The notes under the pieces were generated by a model, which had not been told where the DNA came from, ran no database searches, and worked only from the letters and a program-made list of their open reading frames with translations. Shown in pieces: positions 50,912 through 59,460 of a stretch of 64,000 bases of DNA. Within the stretch, counting starts at the first letter, position 1; the number at the start of each line of letters is the position of its first letter. The stretch lies in NCBI RefSeq assembly GCF_000718005.1, contig NZ_JODV01000006.1; one strand, given 5' to 3'. The DNA comes from Actinoalloteichus_B caeruleus (GTDB lineage: Bacteria > Actinomycetota > Actinomycetes > Mycobacteriales > Pseudonocardiaceae). The translations under genes and the position numbers were made by a program.

Positions 50912-51097
50912 TCCGACCACCGGGGAAGGGCCGTCACCCGTACGGCGGGCCGGTCGGTGCGAGCCCCGTCGGCGATCCGGTCCGGAAATCACCCAGCAGG
51001 AGGAAACCGGACCGGCGGGACCGGCCCGTGACCGGGGTGACCGGCGGTGGAACCGCACCTCCCACTGGCCGCCGCTCACCCCAGGGCGGGACCGGGC

Positions 51098-53500
51098 TCA
51101 GCCGGGCAGCAGGACGATCCGTTCGCCCACGTGCCGTTCGATCTCGGCCCGGCTGTAGAGCAGGGGGACGAACTCGCCGTCGCGCCACGGCTCGGCGTGG
51201 TCGCGGTAGTGCGGGCTGTCCGGGTCACCGGACTGGCCTGGCCCGTTGATCACGAGGGAGCTGTCCCACTCGCCGACGTCGAGGACCATGCGGAACGACG
51301 GGCCGTTGGTCTGGCGGAAGTCGGAGACCCGGTAGGAGGACTGGTTCACGGTGTCCTTGGAGCCGCCCCGGGGGAAGGGCCCCACGTCGAGGCTGGCCGG
51401 GTCGTCTTCCGCGCCGCCCCGTCCGACGGGGTGCGCGAAGAGCGTGTGCTGCAACCGCCCCCACTCCCACCGCCGGTCGTTGCCGCCCAACAGCTCACCG
51501 GTCTCCCGGTAGGCCGCGCGCAGCGTGGTGAGCAGCAGCTCGTCGCGTTCCTCCTGGTCGAGCCAGCGGCCCGGGTTCTCCAGCTCCTCCACCAACACCA
51601 GGGTGTCGGGTTGTTCGATGATCTCCGCTGCCTCCGGAGCGGCCAGGCGGACGAACTCCGGACCGAGGTGCCGGGACAACCACACCTCGAACAGGGCCGC
51701 CGGGCCCGAGTCCGCGGTCTCCACGTGGTCCCACCCGACGAGGAGGTCGCGGGCTCGGCTGGTGATCGCGTCCTCGGGCTCCAGCCCGGGCAGCAGCGCG
51801 GTGATCCGTCGCGCGGGCAGGGACAGCTGGTCGAGCTGGAGGGCGGCCGAGTCGGCCAGACCGTGGTCGGTGTCCTGGGCGAGCACCTCGGTGATGCGCT
51901 GGAACCGGAACGGGTTGGTCCACTCGTACCCCAGCCCGTACTCCTCGTGCGGGAAGTCCGGTGGCAGGTTCATCTCGTTGGCGGTCGCCACGTACCCCTC
52001 GGCGGGATTGCGCGAACGCGGCAGCTCGGCCCCGTCGTGGAAACCCGTCCACTCGTAGCGGCCGTCTCCCGGGACGGGCAGCAGACCGTCGTAGCCGGAG
52101 CGTTCCGGCGCGAGGCCGCCGGGCACCCAACCGATCTCACCGGAGACGTCGGCGTACACCTGGTTCTCCGTCGGCGCTCCCCACGTCCGCATCGCCTCCT
52201 CGAACTCGTCGAAGCTCCGGGCCCCCTGGTAGGCGAGGCTGCCGAGGTAGGGGGACATCCCCGGTTCGCTCCACGCCGTTCGCACCGCGTACCCGAGGTC
52301 GCGGTCCTCGTCGACGTGGATGAGGGGACCGTGCCGGGTGTGCCGCGTCTCGACGGGCACCGCGTCCTCTCCGGCGACCTCGATCCGCTGTTCCTCGACC
52401 TCCACGCGTTCCCACCCGTCCCCGTAGCGGTACCGGTCGTGGTCGGCGGGATCGAGTTCGTAGACGTAGAGGTCCTCCTGGTCGATGGAGAAGATCGTCA
52501 GGCCGAAGGCCGCGGTGCCGTTGTGCCCGATGGACACGCCGGGCAGTGCGGGCTCACCGGCGCCGATCACGTCCAGACCGGGTGCGGACAGGTGCGTGAC
52601 GTACCGGAGGGCCGGGGCGGAGTAGGCGCGGTGCGGGTCGTTGGCGAGGATCGGGCGCCCGGTGCTCGTCCGTTCGGGCGCGACCACCCAGTTGTTGCTG
52701 CCCACCACGGTCGGGTCCTCCGCCTCGAGGACCCGCACCTCCCCGTCGGAGAACGCGACCCCGCTGGTTGCCAACCGGAACGTGTCGAGCACCTCGTCCC
52801 CGATGGCGCAGGGGTCGAGCCCGTCGGGGACCTCGGTGGTCCAGTCCGGTTCGAGGCCACGGCGCACCAGGTCGGCGTCGGTGCCCTCGGCGCACGCGAC
52901 GCGCGCCCGGGCGACCTCACTGGTGAGGTTCCTGGTGAGCCCGTGGCTGCGGATCCGGACGACGTCCTCCGGGGCCCACCGGGAGGGCTCGTACCCGAGT
53001 TCGGCGAACTCGGGTGGGAGCTGGTCGGGGTTCTCCTCCAGCCAGTCGACGTAGGCGTTGATCCCGGTGACGAAGGCCGTCACGGTGCGTTCGGCGTCCG
53101 GTCCGTAGCTCGCCCACTCGGCCTCCATGTCGCCGTCGTAGAGGAAGAGCCGGGCGGCCCTGTCCTGTTCGACGTAGTCGGGCCCCAGGTCCGAGGACAG
53201 CTCGCCGAGTCCGCGTTTCCGCCACAGGTCGATCTGGAAGAGCCGGTCGCGGGCCGCGTTGAACCCCTGCGCCAGGTAGAGGTCGTCGGTGTTGGCGGCG
53301 AAGATGTGCGGGATCCCCCACTCGTCGACGAGGATCTCCACTTCCTCGGAGAGGCCGGGGAGGGTGACGGTGGTGCCGGCCCGCTCCTCACCGTCGGCCG
53401 CTCCGGAGGCGGTCACGGGCAGCAGGGCCACCAGCGCGACGGCCGTCGTTCGTCTCCGCCACCTGGCGGCGGGATCCCGTCCGGTACTCGGTATGCGCAT
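51098..53500 (-). CDS. Penicillin acylase family (Ntn hydrolase) secreted enzyme
   Basis: An 800-residue precursor of the penicillin/acylhomoserine lactone acylase family. After a signal peptide (about 1-36) the alpha chain runs to Gly267, and the autocatalytic nucleophile Ser268 begins the beta chain (GSNNWVV). The Asn in the GSNNW motif, EWGIPHIFA and the late TVNQSSYR region match the family. It may hydrolyse beta-lactam side chains, acylhomoserine lactones or other amides; the substrate cannot be told. ATG 53500 has GGAG 5 nt upstream. A TetR gene lies 251 bp upstream on the same strand. Confidence 0.88.
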   Translation of the reverse strand: MRIPSTGRDPAARWRRRTTAVALVALLPVTASGAADGEERAGTTVTLPGLSEEVEILVDEWGIPHIFAANTDDLYLAQGFNAARDRLFQIDLWRKRGLGELSSDLGPDYVEQDRAARLFLYDGDMEAEWASYGPDAERTVTAFVTGINAYVDWLEENPDQLPPEFAELGYEPSRWAPEDVVRIRSHGLTRNLTSEVARARVACAEGTDADLVRRGLEPDWTTEVPDGLDPCAIGDEVLDTFRLATSGVAFSDGEVRVLEAEDPTVVGSNNWVVAPERTSTGRPILANDPHRAYSAPALRYVTHLSAPGLDVIGAGEPALPGVSIGHNGTAAFGLTIFSIDQEDLYVYELDPADHDRYRYGDGWERVEVEEQRIEVAGEDAVPVETRHTRHGPLIHVDEDRDLGYAVRTAWSEPGMSPYLGSLAYQGARSFDEFEEAMRTWGAPTENQVYADVSGEIGWVPGGLAPERSGYDGLLPVPGDGRYEWTGFHDGAELPRSRNPAEGYVATANEMNLPPDFPHEEYGLGYEWTNPFRFQRITEVLAQDTDHGLADSAALQLDQLSLPARRITALLPGLEPEDAITSRARDLLVGWDHVETADSGPAALFEVWLSRHLGPEFVRLAAPEAAEIIEQPDTLVLVEELENPGRWLDQEERDELLLTTLRAAYRETGELLGGNDRRWEWGRLQHTLFAHPVGRGGAEDDPASLDVGPFPRGGSKDTVNQSSYRVSDFRQTNGPSFRMVLDVGEWDSSLVINGPGQSGDPDSPHYRDHAEPWRDGEFVPLLYSRAEIERHVGERIVLLPG

Positions 53501-53751
53501 GACTACTCCGTCCGAGCGGCCCACCTGACGTGGGCTTCGGACACGAATCGTGCATGCAACGTGAATATTTCACCATGCGCCCCAGCAGGACCTCACTCGA
53601 ACGGCCCAGGGCCGGGCGGCCACCACTACTCCACCTCGATCAGTGACCTACTCCGTCCGGCCTGGACCGCCGGCGTGCCGACGAGGACCGCGCACCCCGG
53701 ACGGGACCGCCCGACGGCCGACCGGGCGCGTCCCCTCTCCGCGCTCGGTGT

Positions 53752-54423
53752 TCACCCGCTTTCGAGCGCCCGCGCGACGAAGTCCAACTCCCGGTCCAGC
53801 ACGTCCGCCGGCTGGGTGTGCCGGGCCACCGAGTGGCGGTAGCTGACCGCCAGCGCCAGCAACGCCGCCGCGCTCTCGATGTCGTCGCTCCCCTCCCGGG
53901 CCCCGACCCTTCCCTCCCCGACGAGCGCCGTCTCCGCCGCCGGCCCCCCGGTCGCTTCCCGCGCGGCGATGAGCACCTCCCGGATCTGGGAGACGATCCC
54001 GCGCAGCCGCGCGTCCAGCGCGTCCCGGACGGCCGGATGGGTGTCGGTCTCCCGCCAGAGCAGGTGGGACAGCAGCGGTGACGCGTCGAGACCTCGGTCG
54101 AGCGCGGCCACCAACTGGCGCAGGCTGGTGGCGACGTCCCCGGGGACGACGACCGAGGTCAGGTCCACCCGCACGTCTGGCAGGCGTTCGATGAGGGCCG
54201 CCAGCAGGTCCTGCTTGCGGCGGAAGTAGTAGTGCACCAGCCCCTTGGGGACCTCCGCCCGTTCGGCGATCCGCGAGGTGGGCGTGGCGTCGAAACCCGA
54301 TTCGGCGAACAGCTCGCCGGCGGCGGTCAGGATGCGCTCCCGCGCCCCGACACCGTCCCGCTGGCCTGTCCGCCGCACCCTGCCGCTCCTCGTCGAGCCT
54401 GCCGCCGCGTCCGCCACGCTCAC
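53752..54423 (-). CDS. TetR-family transcriptional regulator
   Basis: A 223-residue regulator. The N-terminal helix-turn-helix (about residues 25-75) reads ARERILTAAGELFAESGFDATPTSRIAERAEVPKGLVHYYFRRKQDLL. The all-helical C-terminal ligand/dimer domain carries a run of Asp/Glu near 175-190. The GTG at 54423 follows GGGAGGG by 7 nt, which decides it against a longer in-frame start. Ligand and targets are unknown; the penicillin acylase gene downstream is a candidate. Confidence 0.87.
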   Translation of the reverse strand: MSVADAAAGSTRSGRVRRTGQRDGVGARERILTAAGELFAESGFDATPTSRIAERAEVPKGLVHYYFRRKQDLLAALIERLPDVRVDLTSVVVPGDVATSLRQLVAALDRGLDASPLLSHLLWRETDTHPAVRDALDARLRGIVSQIREVLIAAREATGGPAAETALVGEGRVGAREGSDDIESAAALLALAVSYRHSVARHTQPADVLDRELDFVARALESG

Positions 54424-54541
54424 CGTTGTCCCTCCCCATACGCCGGTCGTGCCCACAACGGGTCCGCCTTCTCGGCACTGGACACGTTATGGGCACGCCG
54501 GGCGCGGGGACACCGCCGCCGGTGTGGCCGGCGGCATCCAC

Positions 54542-54898
54542 TCAGTGGGCCATCACCCCCCGGTGAGCGGTGTTCGCCTCGGGCAGCGCCGCCGCGCTCA
54601 CCAGGACCGCCAGCACACCCACGATCCACGAGGTCCACGCCGCGCCGCCCTGGTCCGTGTACCCGATGACCCAGGGCGCCAGGAACAACAGGACCCCGAA
54701 GAGCATGTGGGTCCACTCGCTGGCGACCGAACCGGGCGCCGAGAGCGACCACAGACCGCTGATCGCCAGCAGCGCGCCGAGCACGATCATGGTCCACGCC
54801 GTGCCCGCGGTGACGTCCAGCCAGATGGTCGAGATGACCGTGTAGACACCGAGCGCGAACGCTGCCCAGTCCTGCCAACGTGACCACTTTCCAGTCAT
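54542..54898 (-). CDS. SPW-repeat membrane protein
   Basis: A 118-residue protein with four hydrophobic segments in two similar halves (WQDWAAFALGVYTVISTIWL and EWTHMLFGVLLFLAPWVIGYTD), the arrangement of the SPW repeat family (PF03779). The function is unknown; members are common in actinomycetes and often stress-linked. The ATG at 54898 has GGAGGT 7 nt upstream. It is divergent from the FilP-like gene, 160 bp away. Confidence 0.82.
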   Translation of the reverse strand: MTGKWSRWQDWAAFALGVYTVISTIWLDVTAGTAWTMIVLGALLAISGLWSLSAPGSVASEWTHMLFGVLLFLAPWVIGYTDQGGAAWTSWIVGVLAVLVSAAALPEANTAHRGVMAH

Positions 54899-55045
54899 GG
54901 TCTCCACCTCCGTTCCTGCAGGAACTACCCCAGGATGCGCCTTGGTTGGCCAACCGGTCAACCCGTGCGGTCTCGTCGTCCGGCGAACTCGGGACACGTG
55001 AACCACAATGGCGGGGAGATACCCCGAACCCTCCGGCCATCCAGG

Positions 55046-55051
55046 TAGCGT
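55046..55051 (+). promoter_or_regulatory. Candidate -10 (TAGCGT) of the FilP-like gene, leaderless
   Basis: TAGCGT ends 7 nt before the ATG at 55059, with no SD; an in-frame GTG at 55050 lies inside it and is unlikely to be used. Confidence 0.5.
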
Positions 55052-55058
55052 GACACTC

Positions 55059-56795
55059 ATGGGCCTTGCCGACGACCGTGACCTACTACCCCTTGGCTCC
55101 GGCTTTGACGTCGCCAAACGTGGTTACGACCGCGCTCAGGTCGACGAGCACCTCGAGCGGTTGGACGCCGATCTCCGCATCCTCGCGGCCGACCGGAACG
55201 CGGCCCTGTCGCAGGCGGGCGACCTGGCCCGCCAGTTGGAGGCGGCCCGCTCCGAGATCGAGAGCCTCCACTCCCAACTGGAGCGGATGAGCCAGCCCCC
55301 CACCAGTCTGGAGGGGATGAGCGAACGCCTCCAGCGAATGCTCCGGCTGGCGCAGGAGGAGGCCAACGAGATCCGCGCCCGCGCCGAGACCGACGCGGCC
55401 GAGATGCAGGCCAAGGCCGAGAAGGAGGCCACCGGCCTCCGGAACCAGTACGAGCGGCTCATCGCCGAGAACGACACGCGTCGCGCCGAGATGGAGGCGG
55501 AGCACCGCGCCACCCTGGACAAGGCCAACCAGGAGGGTGAGCGCATCCGTGCCGCCGCGCAGGAGGTCCTCCAGCAGGGGGAGGCCGACGCGGACCGCAT
55601 TCGGCAGGACGCCGAGAACATCCGCCGGCAGGGCGAGGCGGAGGCCCAGCGGCTCCGCCAGGAGGGCGAGGCGATCCGGCAGAAGGGCGAGCACGACGCC
55701 CAGGAGTACCTGCGGCAGGCCGAGCAGACCCGCCAGGCGGCCGACGCCGAGGCCGACGCCCGGCGCAAGCAGGTCGAGGACGACTTCGAGATGGCGATGT
55801 CGTCCCGCCGCAACGAGGCGATGCGCACGCTGGCCGAGCAGGAGGCCCACAGCAAGGCGGAGGCCGAGCGGCGGGTCAGGGAGGCCACCGAGGAGGCCAA
55901 CCGGCGGCTCCAGGAGAGCACGAACGAGGCGCACCGCCGGGTGCGGGAGGCCACGGAGGAGGCCAACCGGCGGATCGCCCAGGCCCAGCGCCAGGTCGAC
56001 ACCCTGCGCCAGACCCGAGGCCGGCTGGCCCAGCAGCTCAAGGCGATCCGGGCGGTCTTCGTCGAGGCCGGCCCCCTGCTCGACCTCGCCGACGAGGACC
56101 AGCAGCCGGTCGAGCCGCCCGCGCTGCCGGCCGGTTCGCAGTCACGTCACGACCCGCCCACGCAGCACTTCCCCCGGCCCCACTTCCACCCGGTGCCCGC
56201 CGGCCCGCCGGTGCCCGGCTGGGCGCCCGCCAAGCAGCCGCCGCACCAGCAGCACAACGGGGCGGAGGAGACGGTCATCCAGCGCCACCCCCACCAGCGG
56301 ACCCGGGTCTGGGACCAGTCGGCGTCGGTGCCGGTGAACGTGCCCTCCGCTCCGCAGGACGCGGTCTCGCAGGTGCGGTTGGAACAGCCCCACCCGCCGG
56401 CGCCCCCGGCCCCCCAGCAGGCCACCGACGCACAGGTGACCCAGGAGACGCCGGCCCCACCCCCAGCGAACGACCAGGTCGCGGCGGAGACGGCCACCGG
56501 CGCCGAGGCCACGCCGGCCGACGGGGCCGGTGCGGACAACGAGGGCACCACGGTGATGGCGATCCCCCGGGCCGAGGACGAGCGGGCCACCGGGGAGGAG
56601 CCGGCCACCCCGGCCACCGGGAGCTCCGACGCCGACGCGGCGGTGACCTCGGACGACGGCACCAGGATCATGCGGTTGCCCACGCCGGAGGACGAGCGGG
56701 AACCGGAGCAGCAGCCCGCCGAGGAGCAGGGAGCCGAGGCGAGCCAGGGGCACGGGGATGAGACCACCGTGTTGCCCGCTCCCAAGCAGCAGTAG
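55059..56795 (+). CDS. FilP/Scy-like coiled-coil protein with DivIVA-type N-terminus
   Basis: A 578-residue cytoskeletal-type protein. Residues about 13-45 (SGFDVAKRGYDRAQVDEHLERL) are a DivIVA-like membrane/pole-binding head. A long coiled coil (about 30-345), rich in Glu/Ala/Arg/Gln with many RQGEAEAQRLRQEGE-type repeats, follows. The last 230 residues are Pro/Gln/Ala-rich and disordered, with recurring acidic-TT-hydrophobic motifs (497-509, 535-547, 568-578). In Streptomyces, FilP and Scy lie near mce, the thiolase and meaB and organise the polar growth centre; the same neighbours are here. FilP itself is shorter (about 310 residues) and Scy far longer, so orthology is uncertain. Confidence 0.8.
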   Translation: MGLADDRDLLPLGSGFDVAKRGYDRAQVDEHLERLDADLRILAADRNAALSQAGDLARQLEAARSEIESLHSQLERMSQPPTSLEGMSERLQRMLRLAQEEANEIRARAETDAAEMQAKAEKEATGLRNQYERLIAENDTRRAEMEAEHRATLDKANQEGERIRAAAQEVLQQGEADADRIRQDAENIRRQGEAEAQRLRQEGEAIRQKGEHDAQEYLRQAEQTRQAADAEADARRKQVEDDFEMAMSSRRNEAMRTLAEQEAHSKAEAERRVREATEEANRRLQESTNEAHRRVREATEEANRRIAQAQRQVDTLRQTRGRLAQQLKAIRAVFVEAGPLLDLADEDQQPVEPPALPAGSQSRHDPPTQHFPRPHFHPVPAGPPVPGWAPAKQPPHQQHNGAEETVIQRHPHQRTRVWDQSASVPVNVPSAPQDAVSQVRLEQPHPPAPPAPQQATDAQVTQETPAPPPANDQVAAETATGAEATPADGAGADNEGTTVMAIPRAEDERATGEEPATPATGSSDADAAVTSDDGTRIMRLPTPEDEREPEQQPAEEQGAEASQGHGDETTVLPAPKQQ

Positions 56796-56818
56796 CCGCG
56801 CGACAGGCCGCACCACCA

Positions 56819-56853
56819 CCGCGAGGGGTCCCGGGTTCCGGGGCCCCTCGCGG
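56819..56853. terminator. Bidirectional terminator
   Basis: A 16-bp stem with one G-U pair and a 3-nt loop (CCGCGAGGGGTCCCGG at 56819-56834 with 56838-56853), 23 nt after the FilP-like stop and upstream of the convergent hydrolase stop. Confidence 0.8.
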
Positions 56854-57016
56854 CGTTCCGAGCGCGCCAGCTGGAGGTCCTCCTCCCACCGCCCGCCCCC
56901 AGGCCCGACCATCCGTTCCGTGCGTTCCCACCTCCCAGCGGCGGCGACCACCACCGGGGGCCGTCGACGAGCACACCACCCGAGGCGGGTGGGAGTTCCC
57001 TGGTCGGAGGAACGGC

Positions 57017-57787
57017 TCACTCCCCCGCCGACGCCACCTCGTCGAGCCACGGGACAAGGCATCCGGCGAAACCGACCGGGTCCTCGACGGGGGCGAGGTG
57101 CCCGGCTCCCGGCACCACCCGCAGCGCGGAGCCCGCGATGTCTCCCGCCAGGGCGCGGTGCTCACCGACGGGGACCACGCCGTCCTCCTGGCCCGCCACG
57201 ACGAGCACGGGCACCGTGGCGGCGGCCAGCAGCGCGCGCGAGTCCCGCCGAGACGCCATGGCCCGCTGCGCCCACGCCACGCCGGCCGGCGACTGCTCGC
57301 GCGCCCAACCCCGGACCGCGCGGACCACCTCCGGCCGCGACGCCCGCGTGGTCGGCCCGAGCAGTCCCTCCACGGCCGACTCGGCCGACCAGCCGGTGGC
57401 GCCCTCGCGTTCGAGCCGGTCCGCCACCCGCAGCCGGTTGGCGCGCTGTTCGGGACCGTCGGCGCCGGCCCGCGTGCCCACCAGCACCAGACCGGCGACC
57501 CGCCCCGGGGCACGCCGCAGCAGCGCCATCGCCACGTAACCGCCCATCGAACAGCCACCCACCACGACGCGCCTGACCCCCTGGGCATCCAGCTCGGCGA
57601 GGACGTCGTCGGCGACGACGTCGAGATCGGGCTGGGGCACGTCGCCGTCCCGGGTCAGGGGGCGACCGCCCAGTCCCCGCTGGTCGGGGGCGAACACCCG
57701 CCGGCCGGGCCCGAGCAGCGGGCGGACGCCGCCCCACATCCGGGCGTCCACGGGGAAGGCGTGCAGCAGCACCAGGGGCGGTGTCAT
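57017..57787 (-). CDS. Alpha/beta hydrolase
   Basis: A 256-residue alpha/beta-hydrolase fold enzyme. The N-terminal PLVLLHAFPVDARMW gives the oxyanion loop, the nucleophile Ser is in GCSMGG (about residue 80), the acid follows VAGQEDGVVP (about 205-215) and the catalytic His is in GAGHLAPVEDP (about 230). It resembles 3-oxoadipate enol-lactonase and related small hydrolases, but no aromatic pathway is nearby. ATG 57787 has GGAAGGG upstream; the longer frame adds only low-complexity residues. Same strand as the following hydrolase gene, 85 bp apart. Confidence 0.82.
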   Translation of the reverse strand: MTPPLVLLHAFPVDARMWGGVRPLLGPGRRVFAPDQRGLGGRPLTRDGDVPQPDLDVVADDVLAELDAQGVRRVVVGGCSMGGYVAMALLRRAPGRVAGLVLVGTRAGADGPEQRANRLRVADRLEREGATGWSAESAVEGLLGPTTRASRPEVVRAVRGWAREQSPAGVAWAQRAMASRRDSRALLAAATVPVLVVAGQEDGVVPVGEHRALAGDIAGSALRVVPGAGHLAPVEDPVGFAGCLVPWLDEVASAGE

Positions 57788-57872
57788 CCTCGGTCCCTTC
57801 CGTCGGTACGCCGGCCATCCTCCCCCCGGCGACGCGGACGCAGCGACCGGAGCGGCCGATCCGACGGGCGGG

Positions 57873-58622
57873 TCAGGACTGGTGGACGGTGAACTGGTGG
57901 GTCTCGTACGGCCCGTCCCAGCTGCGGGGCAGTGGGGTCGGCACGTCCGGGGCCACGATGGAGACGATTTCGTCGAGGACGTCGTCGGCGCGACCGACCC
58001 AGAGGTGCTTGGCTCCCTCGAAGGGCACCACCCTGGCCCCGGGGATCGCCTGGAAGCGCTCGTGGGCGGCGGGCGGGCGCAGGTAGTCGTCGAACTCGGG
58101 CACGAGCGCGTGCACCGGCTTGCCCGACTCGGCCCATACCCGCAGGTGCTCCTCGCGGCTGTACCGGAGGGGCGGGGACAGCAGGATCGCACCCCGCACC
58201 AGCGGGTCGCAGCCGTGCATGAGCGCGAGGTCGGTACCGAAGGACCAGCCCAGCAACCAGACGTTGGGCAGGTCCTCGAACTCGGCGTACTCCAGGGCCG
58301 CGACCACGTCGTGCCGCTCGGCGTCCCCGTGGGAGAACTCGCCCTCGCTCCGCCCCGCCGCGCTCTCCGTTCCCCTCGTGTTGAACCGCAGCACCGCGAT
58401 GTCGGCGAGCGCGGGCAACCGCCAGGCGGCCTTGCGGTAGACGTGGGAATCCATCATCCCGCCGTGGGTGGGCAGCGGGTGCAGGCAGACCAGCGTCGCC
58501 ACCGGGGCCCTCCGCTCGGGCATCGCGAGCTCCCCGACCAGGCGCAGGTCGTCGGCGGTGTGCAGGGTGAGCGGCTCCCGGCGTGCGGGCAGTACCGTGC
58601 CCGCCCGGATCTGTGTACTCAT
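57873..58622 (-). CDS. Alpha/beta hydrolase, dienelactone-hydrolase-like
   Basis: A 249-residue hydrolase-fold protein. VCLHPLPTHGGMMDSHVYRKAA gives the N-terminal oxyanion region, the nucleophile is in GWSFGTDLAL (Ser about 133), and FEGAKHLWVGRADDVLDEIV carries the catalytic His. Members of this group in actinomycetes are annotated only as hydrolases. The ATG at 58622 is one of two close starts (GTG two codons earlier). The gene follows a zinc-ribbon gene on the same strand, 81 bp away. Confidence 0.82.
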   Translation of the reverse strand: MSTQIRAGTVLPARREPLTLHTADDLRLVGELAMPERRAPVATLVCLHPLPTHGGMMDSHVYRKAAWRLPALADIAVLRFNTRGTESAAGRSEGEFSHGDAERHDVVAALEYAEFEDLPNVWLLGWSFGTDLALMHGCDPLVRGAILLSPPLRYSREEHLRVWAESGKPVHALVPEFDDYLRPPAAHERFQAIPGARVVPFEGAKHLWVGRADDVLDEIVSIVAPDVPTPLPRSWDGPYETHQFTVHQS

Positions 58623-58703
58623 CAACACTCGATCGTGCCATCACCGGCTGGGGTAGCCGGGGTGATCCGGGCCACCGGGACACGGGTCACGAACACCCGT
58701 TCC

Positions 58704-59066
58704 CTACCACCACCGCCGGGTCGGGCCCCGCCTGCCGCGCGCCTGCCAGCACCCGTTGTGCCAGTGCCGACGTTCCTCGGCGCTGCCGTACTCGTCGGCG
58801 GGCCAGGCCACCACGTGGGGGATGCCGGCGCGGATCTCGTGGTCGCAGCCCGGGCACCGGTAGGTCTTCACCGCCTGGGAACCGGGAACGGTGCGCACCA
58901 TCCAGTCACCGTCGGGCCCGGAGACCCGCTGGGCGGACCCCACCCCCGCCGACAACGGGCGCGCGGCGGTGGCCCGACCTCGGACGGCGGACTTCGGGGA
59001 TCGGTTGCGGCGCGGCACGGACGACCACGGTAGTCGCCCCGGCGCCCGCACCGAGTCCTCGGCCAC
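58704..59066 (-). CDS. Small zinc-ribbon protein
   Basis: A 120-residue protein. The conserved half is residues 65-110: TYRCPGCDHEIRAGIPHVVAW and RHWHNGCW, giving a probable zinc site CPGC-x10-H-x14-H-x3-C. An RNRSP-rich basic N-terminus could bind nucleic acid. Similar actinomycete proteins are often named ATP/GTP-binding, without evidence. The GTG start at 59066 lies 68 bp from the divergent FmdB-type gene. Function unknown. Confidence 0.75.
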   Translation of the reverse strand: MAEDSVRAPGRLPWSSVPRRNRSPKSAVRGRATAARPLSAGVGSAQRVSGPDGDWMVRTVPGSQAVKTYRCPGCDHEIRAGIPHVVAWPADEYGSAEERRHWHNGCWQARGRRGPTRRWW

Positions 59067-59122
59067 CGTGACCGGCTGAGGGGCGGGGACGCCGGCAGGA
59101 GCCTTGACCGGCTCCGTTCTGC

Positions 59123-59128
59123 GATGAT
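59123..59128 (+). promoter_or_regulatory. Candidate -10 (GATGAT) of the FmdB-type gene
   Basis: GATGAT ends 6 nt before the GTG at 59135, without an SD. A TTGACC at 59104-59109 is only 13 bp upstream, shorter than the usual spacer, so the assignment is weak. Confidence 0.35.
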
Positions 59129-59134
59129 GGCGGC

Positions 59135-59359
59135 GTGCCCAGCTACGAGTTCCGCTGCCGTGAGTGCGCCACGACCTTCGAGGTCCAGCGGCCGATGAGC
59201 GCCGCCTCCGACCCGGCTCGCTGCCCGGTGGGTCACGACGACACCGTGAAACTCCTCTCGACGGTGGCCCTGGCCCGAGGGGGCGGCGCAGCGCCGGCCG
59301 GGGCCGCCGCTGCGCCGCCGGCCGGGGGAGGCTGCTGCGGCGGGGGATGCTGCGGCTGA
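59135..59359 (+). CDS. FmdB/CxxC zinc-ribbon regulatory protein
   Basis: A 74-residue protein. The N-terminal ribbon PSYEFRCRECATTFEVQ and a Cys at CPVG (in place of the second CxxC) match FmdB-type zinc ribbons. The C-terminus is almost entirely Gly, Ala and Cys and ends in two GGGCCG repeats, suggesting a second metal site. Function in the cell is unknown. It probably has a leaderless mRNA, as expected from the -10-like GATGAT close to the GTG. Confidence 0.85.
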   Translation: MPSYEFRCRECATTFEVQRPMSAASDPARCPVGHDDTVKLLSTVALARGGGAAPAGAAAAPPAGGGCCGGGCCG

Positions 59360-59460
59360 CCTCGGCTGAGCGACCTGCTCCCGGCCCGGCGCGTAGGCGT
59401 GCGTCGGACGGTTCCCCCTCGGATGACCTCGCGTCGACTCCCTCGGCGGATCGGCGCGGT

